This document shows positions 48,517-60,646 of a stretch of DNA of 64,000 bases, piece after piece (positions within the stretch are counted from its first letter, which is position 1; every line of letters starts with the position of its first letter). The notes below the pieces were generated by a model. The model was not told where the DNA came from. It did not search any database and was given only the letters and a program-made list of their open reading frames with translations. Source of the DNA: Anaeramoeba flamelloides (Eukaryota; Metamonada; Anaeramoebidae); NCBI GenBank assembly GCA_027625915.1, contig JANTQA010000021.1:1364001-1428000 (forward strand). Direction: 5' to 3'. The translations under genes were made by a program, and so were the position numbers.

Positions 48517-49484
48517 GGATCATAATAATAATTAGGTAATAAGAACATATAATCAAATCTATACAAAAATAGCTGACAATTGATCCATTTTTTATTTTTT
48601 TTTAAAAAATAATTTTTGATCAAACTTTTTTTCAATAATCAAAGAATTTCAAAAATATCCTGAATTTTTGATTACATCTAGAGAGGTTGTTAAAACTTTC
48701 TTTAGCTGTTAATTTACCTTTTCTTTTGAACATTTTTATACTTTCTTTGATTCATTTGTTTTTTTTTTTTATAATTGAGTTTTTCATTTTAAAATTTTCA
48801 TTTCAAGAAAAATAAAAATTTTCATTTTTTAATTTTTAATCTCTTCAAAAAAAGTTTGATACTGACAACAGAGAATATAAACAAGTAATCTTAAAATAAT
48901 TTATATTGCAAATAATTGAAATTTTCTTCAACAACAGAATAATGATGAAATAAACTTTGTTTTTGCCATAGATGCCCAAAAATAGTTCCAAAGATCAATT
49001 ATTTTTGATAATTATTCTTGAAGAATAAATAAGAAATAGATAGAATAATACATACCTCGGAGAATGGTTTGTATAAGTACGATTAGATTTAATTAATCTG
49101 GATTTTTTCTTGAAAATCAATTAATAAAAAATCAAAGGGATAAATTTTTAAAAATATCGATGTTCAATTTGATCTCCAATTGAAGATAAAAAGAAAATAT
49201 CAAGAATAGAAATTTATATATTTTTTCAAAAATAATTCTCACTCTTTCAATAATATTTGAATAATACATTATATCTTAGTGAATAAAGATCTTTTAATAA
49301 AAAAATTTTTGAAAAATATTTATTTTTCCAATTATAGAGAAAAAAATAAAATATGAAAAAATGATTTCAATTTTGAAATTTTGGAAATTATTTTTTTTTC
49401 CTTGTAATATCCATTCAAATCATTTAATCATGTAATTTACCCATTAAAACTGGGCCTCTTTGACGAGAAAAAAAGTTTATTAAT
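48517..49484. repeat. Intergenic DNA with diverged copy of the 503-865 repeat
   Basis: 49213-49265 and 49355-49484 match 503-560 and 755-885 in order. No gene. Confidence 0.45.
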
Positions 49485-49670
49485 CACAATAAAAGTTCGT
49501 ACAATAACTGTCGTTATTAAATGAGTTTGAATTGTTTAGATCATCTTTTGGTGCTATTTTATGAATAGAGTAATCCCAAACATTTATATCCCTGAAGAAT
49601 TGATATCGTTTAAATTCATTGGCAATCAATTTGAATTTTAAACTTATCTGGTGGCATTACCAATACCTTC
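49485..49670 (-). CDS. Possible orphan exon
   Basis: The minus-strand open stretch reads 'ISLKFKLIANEFKRYQFFRD', then 'INVWDYSIHKIAPKDDLNNS', then a stop near 49486. Residue diversity and local composition look protein-like, but no start or partner exon is found. Confidence 0.25.
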
Positions 49671-50258
49671 AATATTTAATTATTTAAAAGAATCAATTGG
49701 TTTTGTGAGTAAAATATATTGAAGACAAATTTGAGAATGTTTTTTCAAACTCTGAAGTACTAATCGTTGATTATTCAACCTAAAAATTTATCTAAAAATG
49801 AAGATTATTTCACCAATTTGTGATTATTTTCATTATCAAGTATCTTGCTTAATTGAGAAGACTAACTTTTTTTGATATTTTATGACTGGGGTTTTTGTGA
49901 ACATTGGAATAACAAGTTTTTTGCCAGGTGAAAACAGTGAAACTGTATTTTAAAATATTAATTGAATGGGTTCTATAATTTCAGTTAAATTTTCCACTTT
50001 GAATTTCTTTTATAAAAAACAAGAAATTTTCACAATTTTAACAATTAAACCAATTTTATCCTTCTTATTGATCACACACATATTTGATTAATAATATTTT
50101 ACAATTTCCAGATTTACATTTTACATCTACAAATACAAAATAATTACTCAGTCTGTTCCTTATATTTTAAACAGTTACTTTTATAAGTTTGAAATGTTTT
50201 CAAATTTGTAATTGTTCGTGAAAATCCACAAAAAGAAAATTTTTTATAAAATCTTAAT
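49671..50258. other. Intergenic DNA
   Basis: Nothing recognised. Confidence 0.4.
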
Positions 50259-50447
50259 TTAGTCATCAAATTTGTATCCTTTATTTTTTGGTGTTGAATT
50301 TAACTTCGAAATTAGTAATTTTTTTCTCCAATTTCTCAAGAAGGAAAATTCTTTTTGACGAGTAAAAGTAATAAAATAATAACATGGTACTCCCAACAAC
50401 CAAATAGTTGTCCTTAACAAACTAATCTGATTTAGATTCAAGAACAT
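50259..50447 (-). CDS. Candidate 62-residue membrane protein
   Basis: ATG at 50447 to TAA. 'MFLNLNQISLLRTTIWLLGV' and 'PCYYFITFTRQ' form one hydrophobic span near residues 8-28, followed by a basic tail 'RNWRKKLLISKLNSTPKNKG'. The size and single-span-plus-basic-tail layout resemble small mitochondrial or ER membrane proteins, but I recognise no family. Confidence 0.35.
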   Translation of the reverse strand: MFLNLNQISLLRTTIWLLGVPCYYFITFTRQKEFSFLRNWRKKLLISKLNSTPKNKGYKFDD

Positions 50448-51023
50448 TGTCTTTTAATTTTCGACTTTTTTGTGGTAAAAGCTATGAGCATAAAGGTGTG
50501 TTCATTTCTTGTCTTTAAACCATAGAATGAAAGTTGACAATAAGTTCAGATTGTGAAAAAAATATGTAACGTTGTAGAACGACGTAATTTATTTCTTTTT
50601 TCAATTCAAAAAAACTTGAATAGTGATTACACTTTCTCAATAAAACAGACAATTCGTTGGTTTTTTAAGTATCAATTAAATAAATTTTTTAATTTTTCAT
50701 CTTTTTTTTCGATTTGTTAATGTTGGGTATTGAAAATTTAAAGGATTCGAACAAGTTTAAAAAAGCAAATTGGATCTTTTTATTAAAAAATATCTATTTT
50801 TCTAAATGACTATCCTTGCAGTAGTTTTGCTTTTAAATAATGAGTGTTCCAAAATTTCGTAAAATACCACTAAACCCAAATTCACGGACAGACACTTTGT
50901 TAAAATGTTGGACCTACAAAACATAATAATTTTATCATAATTTTCATTTCTTCATTTTTTTCCGATTCAACATTAATTGCAAAAAGCAATCTGAACTCAA
51001 AGAAATTCTTAATTAATATCGAA
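50448..51023. other. Intergenic DNA upstream of the transporter
   Basis: AT-rich and presumably holds the promoter of the 51024 gene. Confidence 0.4.
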
Positions 51024-54000
51024 ATGATCAAAATAAACCCAGTGTTTGTTGTAATTTGTGGTGCTATTATTTCACTCCATTGTGGAGCACCAAACATTTT
51101 TGGAACATTTTCAGGCGATATGCAAACCGATCTTAACTTTTCTGATACTTTTATTAGTTTGTTAACTAGTTTTGGGATGATTGGGCTTTATTTTACAATT
51201 TTTCCTGCAGGATGGTAACGATTTCAAGATTTACTCTTTTAACTGTATTGGGGTTTCTTTTGTTGAGAAGAGATAATTATGTTCAATACAATTTTGTCAA
51301 ACAAAAAACAAAAAAACAACAAAACAACAAACAAACAACAAACAACAAACAACTTATTATTTTTTTTTTTTTTTAATTTTTTTGTGATTTTAATGTTTTG
51401 TTCAAAAGGGCAAACGATCGAGTTGGTCCACGTATGTCAAGTGTAATTGGGGGAATTTGCTGTGGTGTCGGATATTTTGTGATGTCCTATCAGAGTTCCC
51501 ATGCTGGCATTTTCATAATGTATGTTATTGCGAGCTTTGGCATTGGTACCTCATTCATTTGTGCGTTAGGCTCCAGTGGGCTTGTTTCTCGTCTGGACTT
51601 GATTGGGATTTCCATTTCGTGTGTGGGGGCAGCATTGTCTCTTTCGATAGCGTACTATGTTCAAATCCTTAATGGCTTTACAAAGGGCATAAGGTGCAAG
51701 TCAACTGGCTGTTGGAGATGGAAACTTCGGTTTATTGGGATCATAACCTTTGGAATTATTACATTTTTTTCCTTATTTTTAGCACCAAAGCCTACACCAG
51801 AAACAAAAACTGAGAAGAAAAAAATTGAAGAAGAAAAAGTAGAAGCAAATAGTGAAGAGAACAGTAATCTTGAAAAAGATCCTCTTTTGATAAATGAAAA
51901 CAAAACAGATTTCCAATTTGAAATTCCACAAATTACCTTTAACCAATCACTTCAAGTTTTAAAACTTCGATCCTTTTGGATTCTATTTTTTGGTTATTTT
52001 GTTAGTGTCGCTTCTGGCGTTTTTGTTTTGGCTTGTAAGTACCATTTTAATTTGAAATTTAATTTTTTCTCTTTGTTCAAAATTATCAATCTTTCTTTTC
52101 GTTTGGAGTAAATACGAATCCTCTTCATTTCAAATTAGAATTGCAAACCACAGCTCGATTGAAAATACAGACAAACTTTTCTTCGATCAATAGCAAATGA
52201 ATTTTTAATAGGTTCAGTAATTCCAATTTATTTTTTCATATTTGGCCATTTAAAAAAGTATAACAAATACTGCTCTATTGAAAAAAAAGTTTTTAATTTT
52301 TTAGTTCAATTTCCATTTTTTATCTCTCTTGAAAACCAACTTGAAAAACATTATTTGGACCAACAAAAGCCTTGTTGTTAACTAATTTATGTGTTTTCTT
52401 GATTTTTAGATTGATACGAATAAAAATCTTTCTTTCAAGCTCCTAAAAATAAGTTTAGAAAATCGGAAAGTGAACAAATAAGTTCAACAGATTTTTGTGA
52501 ATTTATCGGTATTTTTAATCCAAACTTGAAAGCAATTGTCAAAAAAAAATCCGATAGACCTATTTTTAGGACAGTTATTAAAACTTTCTCTTTCATACTT
52601 TTTTTAAAATTAAAATACTTGAATTTTTGAAGAGATTATTTAAACCCAATCCTCAAAATTTTCATTTTTGAACTCTCAAAAATTATCATAGAACATTCCT
52701 CTCTTTTTTAAAACAGCTGTACTTCGATTTAATGAGTTCTTTAATACTTATCATTTGAAGTTTGTATGATAATCTAGTTGAAATTTAATAAAAGATAAAT
52801 TTTTTCAAATAAAGAACAACTTTTTTTTTTTTTAATCAACCAACTATTTTTAATTAGCAATTTGGAAAAAAAAGTTAAAACAGGAAAAAAAAGTTCAACA
52901 CAATTTTTAATTTGGAACATTAATAGAATCACAGAAATCACAGAAATCACAGAAACCTAAAAACGAAAATCAAGATCAATTAATAAAAGAAAAAATAAAT
53001 AAATATGAACAAAATGGAGGAATAAACACAATACCAATTTTTATAATACTTTATTTTGGTATTAAGGGTTTATTCAAAAGCTGATCTTTTATTAAAAATT
53101 TTTTGAAAAAAACCAACTATTTTTGCGATCTCCAAAACCACTCTTACGAGTTCGATAAGAAAGTAGATTTGTAATTTTTTTGTTGATTTGATTGAGAATA
53201 ATATAATGAATTATTTTTTGAAGAAAATTTATTTTTTTTATGAATTTATTTTACTTTTTGTTTTTAGGTTCTATTAAGGTTTACAATTAAAAATCGTGTT
53301 GAACTTTTTTGCCTTTTTTAACTTTTTTCACCAAATGGTAATATTAAAATTGGATCCTATTTCGATAATAATAATGAAGATTTTGAAAATTCTAATTAAA
53401 AAACAAGATTTTTTCCAGAAAAAAAGAACCTAAAAAACTAACTAAACTCAATTCCAAAAAATGGGACATAAAAAAAAATTACATTAATAAAAATATACTC
53501 CAAAATACATAATACTTAAACATTAAAATAATAAAAGACCCGAAAATATTTAATTAATACTATTTATATATTTTATAGTAAATTTAAAATTCAATTCGAA
53601 TAATAAAAAAAAAAAAAAAAAAAGTGTGCCCCTATTTTTGGAACACGGTTACCAAAAAATCCATTTTTATTGAAAGAAAAATTAATAAAAACCATTAATA
53701 GATTCAGCTTGTCTTTTGATAACTAAATCTATCGTTTTAAATATAGAGTTTACTAATTTTCTTAGGTTTCCCAACTCAAAGTATTCCATACATTAGTTGA
53801 AATTTTAAATATTCTTCTTCGTTTTTTGGTTACAATTTTTCAGTTTAGTATCCATAAATTCCCAATTGGATTTAAATTTGTGGAATTGGGGATCAAGGGT
53901 CCAGAACATTACATCCCCGATTTAAGTAAGTTTGAGTTTTTTTTTTGAAGTATGTGGACAAGCTCCATCCTTTTGGAAAAACCATTTCAACTCACCATAT

Positions 54001-56122
54001 TCTGAATTAGCCAGTTGAATTACATTTGATTTTTTTGATAATATCATTAATAATACATTCAGTATTCACACTTCCATTAATAATAATAAGGTCTGTTTGT
54101 AGGCAATGTGCTCTAGCACCCCATATCATGATTTTTTTTCAAAAAATTTTTTCTCGATAAAAAAAGAATCTTTTTTCTTTTTGAGAGAAAAAAAAAAAAT
54201 TTTTTTTTTGTGATCAGAATGAAAACTTTTAAATTTCATTTTAAAGTGATTTTGAGATTTTCGAAAAGTTTTGAAAAAAAAAGAATCCAAAAAAAATCAA
54301 AAAAATTATTGAAAATCAAAAATCAAAAAATAATGAAAAAAAAAATGATAAATAATTAACTTTAAAATTATTTCTATTGATTGTTAATATCTAATGTTTC
54401 TATTTAAGAGTCAAATATCACTTTTCTTGGAATTAAATTGATTTTGAAGGTGTGCCCCAATTTTTGGAATTGAGTTTATAAGATCTAAACTCCATTTCAA
54501 AAATTGTTACTCACATGAAATAATAAATTGAAAAAAAAAAAAATTATCCTTTTGTATTCAAGAACTACTATTGAACAAATCTTCTTAATAATTTACTTTT
54601 AAATTATTCTAAACAGATAAAAAACTGATATTTTATTAATTAAAAAAAAAATAAAATCAAAAATTAAAAAAAAGTGAATCACAATTTTTGAAATGAGCTT
54701 TATGGGTTTTTTATTTCTGGACTTTTAATTGAAATAAGGTTAACAAGAAGAAAATTTACTAATAATTAAATTCATTTTAAAAGACATTTTGTTATCGAAA
54801 TTTTTTAATGTTAATTTATATTTTTGGAAATATTTTTTTTCCACATTATCTTTTGTAAATAAGAAAAGTATCAAAAAAAGAAAAAGAAAAAGAAAAAGAA
54901 AAAGAAAAAAGAAAAATACATCTTTTATACAGTGTAAACAATAAACTTATTCTTTTCAGAAACATCACAAATAATTAAATGTCAAAAAAAAACCATTTTA
55001 TTCAAAAAAAAACATTTTACTTTTTTAAAATTTCTTTTTTTCTTTCGAATATCCAAGTATTGTTTTCGTTGATATTTTTTAAAAGAGTAATAATCTTCTT
55101 CAATTTAATTTCATCAGACACCTTTGAAAAAATTTTTCTTCTCGTTTCTTATACCATTAATTTTAATGTTTTCATTTGGTTTTATTGTTAAAAATAGAAA
55201 CATTAAAGTATTTTGTTTGCCATGGTGTCAACTTGTCATAATTTCAATAATCTGATTTTTTTTTACGAAAAATAAATTCCAAAATAAACAAAATTTTTTT
55301 CTTCTTTACAAAACCAAGTAATAATCAGTTTACACAAACCAAAAAAATATTTTACAAACTGTATAATTTACTATTATTAACAATTAAAAAGATTTTGGGT
55401 AAATTTTTATTGAAAATTTAAAAATTTGATCAAATTTTCTGATAAATTTCAAAATCAAATCTAATTATTATAATACTATTTATTCTTTTAAATATTTTTA
55501 AAAACAAATTTTTAAAAAATTAATTATAGCATCAACATTTATTTGGTCGGAATATCAAAGCGGAGATAATGGGAGTGTTATTTCAACATCCATTACAATT
55601 TTTTCGGTCTTTAATTGCTTGGCTGGTGTTCTTGGAGGAATTATTGGAGATTATTTAAAAAAAAAAAATATAAGCAGAAATAAATATTATTCCATAATAT
55701 GCTTCATAATAACAATTGATTTTGTTGTGCTTAGTATTATCCATCAGCATCATCACCACTCATCAGCAACAAAATATGTATATTTAATTTTTATTGCATT
55801 TATAGGATTTTCTTTTGGTAATGGGCTCACAATTACACCAACAATGGTATCAGAATTATATGGCCCAAAGAACTTTGGTATAATATTTGGATATTTACAA
55901 ATTTCTTCATCTGTGGCAGCAATTATTACTCCAATTGTTGATACAAAAATCCATTCTAAATATTCACTCTTTCCAATAATGATATTTTTTGCAGTCGCTC
56001 AATTTTTATGTGGTATTTTAGTCCTCTTTTTTATGGATTATTCAACAAATTCCATCAAAAAAATAAGTAATTCAGAGACTAAAATTGAACAACAAAAAGA
56101 CGAATTATCTAGCACTGATTAA
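51024..56122 (+). CDS. Major facilitator superfamily transporter, 12 TM, three exons
   Basis: Exons 51024-51214, 51409-52034 and 55530-56122 give 1,410 nt, 469 residues. Junctions are 'GGA TG|GTAACG' to 'AAAG|G GCA' (restoring W-A-N-D-R-V-G-P-R) and 'GCT T|GTAAGT' to 'TATAG|CA TCA'. Twelve hydrophobic spans are visible: two in exon 1, five in exon 2, five in exon 3. A Lys/Glu-rich loop lies between spans 6 and 7. 'DRVGPR' after span 2 is the MFS motif A position. 'MQTDLNFSDTFISLLTSFGM' resembles nodulin-like/Mch1 and monocarboxylate-type members, so the substrate may be an organic anion; this is inference. Exon 3 has a His/Ser loop (QHHHHSS). The C-terminal tail is acidic and cytosolic. Confidence 0.85.
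51215..51408 (+). other. Transporter intron 1, with CAA-rich simple repeat
   Basis: 194 bp, GTAACG...AAAG. It contains a CAA/CAAA-rich stretch (51299-51350) and a T run. Confidence 0.8.
53445..54476 (-). mobile_element. Tc1/mariner transposon relic
   Basis: 1.03 kb between TA dinucleotides. The inverted ends 'aactcaattccaaaaaatgg' and 'ccccaatttttggaattgag' (mirror) close it. The minus-strand interior (54150-53700) encodes decayed transposase. A second right-end-like motif at 53626-53652 suggests a nested short derivative at 53445-53655. Confidence 0.75.
53700..54150 (-). pseudogene. Mariner-type transposase fragment (C-terminal half)
   Basis: The minus strand reads 'IMIWGARAHCLQTDLIIING', 'KKDGACPHTSK' (the usual form is Q-x-D-G-A-P-x-H) and 'NPIGNLWILN' (the usual form is N-P-I-E-N-L-W). 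These are the second Asp and third catalytic regions of DDE/D transposases. The first catalytic Asp and the N-terminal DNA-binding domain are missing, and stops interrupt the rest. Confidence 0.75.
54488..54700. mobile_element. TIR element family M2, copy 2
   Basis: 213 bp between TA dinucleotides (54486-54487, 54701-54702). The ends 'ctccatttcaaaaattgtta' and the mirror 'tgaatcacaatttttgaaat' are inverted. It sits about 10 bp from the mariner relic. Confidence 0.75.
54871..54915. repeat. (GAAAAA)n simple repeat
   Basis: About six 'gaaaaa' units. A similar run occurs at the equivalent place in the 43181-43370 flank. Confidence 0.8.
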
Positions 56123-56439
56123 TTTTTTTTTATTATTTGTTTTAATATAAATAAAATAATTATTCATAAATAAAACTGATACATCTCTCAGAAGACAAAT
56201 ATGATATTTATTTTTTTTTTCATTAAAATACTTTTTTATTAGATTTTAAAATTTTGGGTATGGGTTTGAATCATTAAATGATCAACCTTTCTCGTGAAAT
56301 TAATCTCTTTGGGGATATTTTTTTTTTTTTTTTTTTTTTTAGAATCTGGTTTACTTCGGAATACAAGTCTATTGTGAATTAATCTTCAAAAAAAACAATT
56401 TTAGATTTAAAAAATATTTTTTAGCAGAAATGGATGTTC
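56123..56439. other. Intergenic DNA 3' of the transporter
   Basis: Poly-T tract at 56318-56340, followed by 'tttacttcggaatacaagtc', which is also present near 42100. No gene. Confidence 0.35.
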
Positions 56440-57430
56440 TAATTTTATTCAGAAAATTTAAAAAAATAAAAATATAAATTTTGAATACTTTGTAGTTACT
56501 ATAGATATACAAAAAACAATTGTTTTAATTCTATAAAACACTCCTTAATATATCGATACATTCAGAATTATTAGATAAAAATTAAAACAATAAAAAATTG
56601 GATCTTGAATTATTAGAAAAAAGAAGAAATTGATATTTTTGAAGGTGATCCCTTTATTTCCTTTTCTATCTCATTTTCTGCTTGTTTTTTAACAGAGAAA
56701 ATAAAAAAACTTTAGCTGTTCATTTATAAATTTATGAAGATAATCTTATTTGTATTTTGAAGATTTCCATTAATCTCTATAAAAAATAATTTAGAAAGGA
56801 TTTTTAAAATAATTAAAAGATTTGTGATGAACCCGCATAATATATACAATAAATAAAAAAAAGAATTAAAAGATATTTTTTATCTTGGAATTGGGAACAT
56901 AAAAAAAAAAAAAATATCTTGAGTATATTGTCAAAAAAGTGAACAAGTCCTTAGAAATACTTAATCGATTCTTTCAACAAAATAAACTAAATAATGGAGT
57001 CAAAATAACTTCTTACAAGCTCTCATTTTAAGACTAACTTTATTATTGTATGGAAAATATTTGATTTGCCAGGAATTAATTTTGAAAGAATTGATAGAAT
57101 TTTAAGGAATCATTTACAATTTTTTTTACAAACACTGTTCATACTCCACAAGTAATTTATAAATTTGAAGCAAAAATTGATCTTGCTTGTTTAAAAATAT
57201 GGAAGAAAATATAAATTGATTCAAGAAATATTAAAATTTCTTAAATTAGAAGAAATATAAAACATGAGAAAAATTTTAAGAACTGCGTAATGAAAATATT
57301 AATTGGCATATTGAGGAAATTAAATCATTGAAGTGAAATTCATGGGTTTAATTGATTAATCAAATTGGAAAATTCTAATAATTGAAATTTTGATCAAAAT
57401 ATAAAAATTTTACAAGTTCAGAACCTCAAA
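56440..57430 (+). mobile_element. LINE relic (reverse-transcriptase and thumb regions)
   Basis: The ordered, heavily mutated motifs are 'VTIDIQK' (56495), a motif B trace near 56645, a motif C trace near 56735, 'MNPHNIYNK' and 'IFYLGIGN' (56828-56900, against LINE-A 'MNPNDDK' and 'ILYLGIWLDK'), and 'HTPQVIYKFEAKIDLA' (57140-57190, against 'HSPRLIYKTEAKIDPV'). Many stops; the copy is old. Poly-A and flanks are not recognisable. Confidence 0.75.
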
Positions 57431-57577
57431 TTCATTTTTTAGAGTGTTATAGAGTGTCGCCAAATTACTCTTTATTTTTATTTGAGAAAATAAAAGATTA
57501 TATTAGATTATTCTTTTAATTTGTTTATAGTAAAAAAACATAACAACATTTTTCTTGGGCGTTTCAGTTTTATTATA

Positions 57578-57800
57578 AAGTATTTCGAAAAAAGTGGGGC
57601 ATTTGTTTTTTTAAATGTTATAAAAAACATCTTTGTTAGTGAATTATTCGTAAATTAACAATATCAAATTCAGTTAAACGATTATTATTCATTGAACCAA
57701 TCAATATAGTTTTAATTTCAACATATATTTAGTGAAATAGTCTAAAAAAGAGAAAAAATAAATAAATTTTTTTTTTTTGGAGAAAAAAATGTACAAACAA
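57578..57800 (-). mobile_element. TIR element family M3, partial copy
   Basis: Begins 'aagtatttcgaaaaaagtgg' after TA, then follows the left part of 30678-31265. The far end is lost. Confidence 0.55.
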
Positions 57801-58089
57801 TCTCTAAAAAAAACTATAAATTAGTAAATAGTAAAAGCTGATTTTCTAAATAATAAAACTCAGTTAGATGTTTATAATTCTATTTGGACAATTCTTGTGA
57901 TTTAACAATTAAAGAATTACTGAAAACGATTTTTTCGATCAAAAAGAAAGAAATAAACAACAATATTTACCACTAAAAAAATAAGATAAAATCAAGATCA
58001 GAAGATTTAATATAAACTCTCTTTTATGTAATGGGGTTCAGCCAAAAAGGAAAAATTCATTTTTTTTATTTTTTTAAGAATGAACTAAA
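57801..58089. other. Intergenic DNA
   Basis: Nothing recognised. Confidence 0.4.
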
Positions 58090-58099
58090 CTACGATTGT

Positions 58100-58411
58100 T
58101 TAGATTTCCGAGAAATAATAAATTTTGAATTTGGAGAGATATTCATAAAAGAAATACCCAAACAAAACATAAATTTGGGTGTTTGAAATGATCCCGAAAA
58201 TATACAAAAATCGAAAATACCCAAAAAATTGTAAACCACATAAAAACACATTATGTAAAAATTCAAACAAAATCTCATGCCAATATACCCAGTTTAACGG
58301 TAAAACAACAATTTTACTTTCAGACAAAATAGATTTTTTTGAATTTTCTACTTTAAACAACTCTAAAGAGGTTTTGGTACCTTTTGAGTATATTTGAGTA
58401 ATCTTTGGCAT
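58100..58411 (-). CDS. Uncertain ORF, 103 codons
   Basis: ATG at 58411. It starts 'MPKITQIYSKGTKTSLELFK', then becomes very hydrophobic. An overlapping plus-strand ORF (58179-58397) has 'KNCKPHKNTLCKNSNKISCQ', so either strand could be the coding one, or neither. No family is recognised. Confidence 0.2.
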   Translation of the reverse strand: MPKITQIYSKGTKTSLELFKVENSKKSILSESKIVVLPLNWVYWHEILFEFLHNVFLCGLQFFGYFRFLYIFGIISNTQIYVLFGYFFYEYLSKFKIYYFSEI

Positions 58412-58640
58412 TTATTAGGATATATGTATGTAAGGGTACGACAGGGTATTGGTACCGGTTGTGTTAGGTTTGGTATGGTGTGTGTTTTAGTTAAACCAGT
58501 TCATTTTATGGAATGGGAAGTAAAATAAAGTTTATCTCGCCTTGTGTACGTTATGGGTATGTATATTGTACGATTAGATATTATTCGGTTATTTTTGATT
58601 GTATTTAAGATTACAAAATTATGGGTAATGATACACAATT
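58412..58640. other. G/T-skewed tract of unusual composition
   Basis: The plus strand is rich in G and T with few A/T homopolymers ('tggtaccggttgtgttaggt', 'tggtatggtgtgtgtttt'), unlike the rest of the window. No ORF. Confidence 0.5.
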
Positions 58641-60029
58641 AGAAATTTTTATAACAAGTATATTTTCTCTCATTTATTTAATATAATTTCGATATGATCA
58701 GAACTGTTACAGTAATTCAAAATACCAATTCCTTTCATAAAATGGGTTGAATACCATTCCTTGGAATATAAATTTTTTGAATTTTGATATTTTGAGAAAA
58801 AAAATTTTTTCGAAAATAAAATTCCAAATTTACCTTTAAACTGAGTACATCGACACGAGAGTTTCTTAGAAGTTGTTCAAAAAGAGTTTTTTATGCAGTT
58901 AAAAAATATAATCGTATTTTCTTGAATATTTGATAGACTCATAAATTTCAGAAAAAAAATTCTAAAAAAATTTTTATGCGCCTTTCATTGGAATGTCTTG
59001 TGCAAAATTTCTCAATTTCTAAGGAAAATTGATATTGTTGACAATAAGATTTTTTAATATTAAATTTAGGTAATTTAAGGGAACATATAAAGCCGCATTT
59101 TTCTTTATGTTAATTTGGAGTTTCAAACATTTTTTTTTAAAAATTTTGTTTTTTTTAAAAAAAAAAAAAGAAAAAAGAAAAAAAAACAATTAATTAACTA
59201 AATTTAAAAAAAAAAGATCAGATGAAAAAAAAATGATATGGTTTAAAGTGAAATTTTATTTTAAGAATAATGAATAAAACTCAAAAAATATTTCAATTCA
59301 ACAAAAATGGCCACTTTTGACTGCAAAAGAGTTTATTTTATTAAAGTAAACAATCAGAAATATTTTGGTTAAGTTAGATAGAATCCCTATCTTCGAATTG
59401 TAAATTGGGAGTGCTACCATTCATCCATACTAGTTATCTAAATAGAGGGTTTTTTTTTTTTTTTATTATTATTACCTTTTTATTTTTTGGCTTCTGATAA
59501 CTTTTTTGAAAGTGGTAAAATCTTCAATCTTTATGTTTTTTCAAATTTTGTAATATAGATTCAAGTTAATTTATGAAAATGAAAGTTTTCTTGTTGATTT
59601 TTCTCAAAAAAATAATATAAATTACCAATTCAATTCACTTAAATTTTGAACAGGGTGTGTCTTGATAAATTGTGAGAAGAGATCAAAAAAAGGATTCTAG
59701 TACTTTCACATTTGCTATTATATTTTAAAGATATGTAAATTCCCACTTTGAATTTCTCATCTTTTTTTCACAAAAGTTCTTTTTGAAACAATAACCAATA
59801 TTATCTTTTGTTTTATCTAGTAACCCAAATAGAAGAATATATTGCAAAAAATTGTTCATGAGATTAAATTTAAACTTTAATATTGAAAAAAAAAAACAGT
59901 TCTAAAGTCGAAAAGTAAAAACTTTTACATTGGTTCTTAGTAAAATTAAAATCAAGACAGCTTAATCATATTTATCTTCTGGTTATTTTCTGAATTGTTT
60001 TTGTTTGTATTAGGACTTTTCTTTGAATA
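58641..60029. other. Intergenic DNA
   Basis: AT-rich. 59296-59345 weakly resembles the 'cctctttgac' block of the repeat at 49460 and 850. No gene. Confidence 0.35.
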
Positions 60030-60215
60030 TCAATCTCCAAATAAACTCTCTCCAAAATTTTGAACAAACTCATGATTTATTTGTATTGGTAATTATTTAT
60101 TTTTTGTTTTGTGAGTATTGTAATTTATTATAAAGTATTAACATTTCAATTAGCGAATGGTTCTAATTTGATATTTCTTCTTGAATTGATTAAATAAATT
60201 TTTTATTAAAAAATC
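60030..60215 (+). mobile_element. TIR element family M1, partial copy
   Basis: Matches 19660-19810 in order ('tttgttttgtgagtattgta' against 'tttttgttagtattgtaatt', then 'gaattgattaaata'). Confidence 0.5.
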
Positions 60216-60548
60216 GAATTTTGGAGGGTAAAAAATTTTGAATTAGAGTTTGGTAATAATTATTAGGCCCTATTCATTTATTCAATCAATAAATCTGTAA
60301 CTAACATATTTATTAAATTTTGAGAAAAAAATTAAAATTCAATTTCAAAATTATTTTGCTTTTCAATTAGGGTTTTATAACAACTAAAAATTAATAAAAT
60401 TTAAAATAATTAATAATTTATAAATTTCTGTTTTTATATTAAAAATCGAAAAAAAATATCCAAAATAAATCCCTATGATTAAGAATATTTATTCTTTGAT
60501 TAAATCTAAAAAATAATTTTTTGTATTGTTTTAATAATATTTAAAATA
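60216..60548. other. Intergenic DNA
   Basis: Nothing recognised. Confidence 0.4.
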
Positions 60549-60562
60549 CATACATACATACA

Positions 60563-60592
<30 letters not shown>
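60549..60592. repeat. (ACAT)n microsatellite
   Basis: About eleven perfect tetranucleotide units just 3' of the SNARE gene. Confidence 0.95.
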
Positions 60593-60596
<4 letters not shown>

Positions 60597-60646
60597 GTTG
60601 AATTATAAAAATATAATTTTTATTCTTATTTTTTCGAAAAAATAAA

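Larger units (their letters stand above)
52035..55529 (+). other. Transporter intron 2 (3.5 kb, transposon-filled)
   Basis: Strong GTAAGT donor and TATAG acceptor, phase 1. It holds a mariner relic (53445-54476), an M2 element (54488-54700), its shared flank (54701-54910) and AT-rich DNA. 52035-53440 shows nothing else recognisable. A 70-codon plus-strand ORF at 54979-55191 (Phe/Lys-rich) looks like chance. Confidence 0.75.

Noticed and set aside
51661-51903. Minus-strand Ser/Phe-rich ORF
   Set aside because: Antisense of the transporter's Lys/Glu loop.
54979-55191. 70-codon ORF in transporter intron 2
   Set aside because: Phe/Lys/Ile composition typical of AT-rich chance frames and no flanking gene signals.
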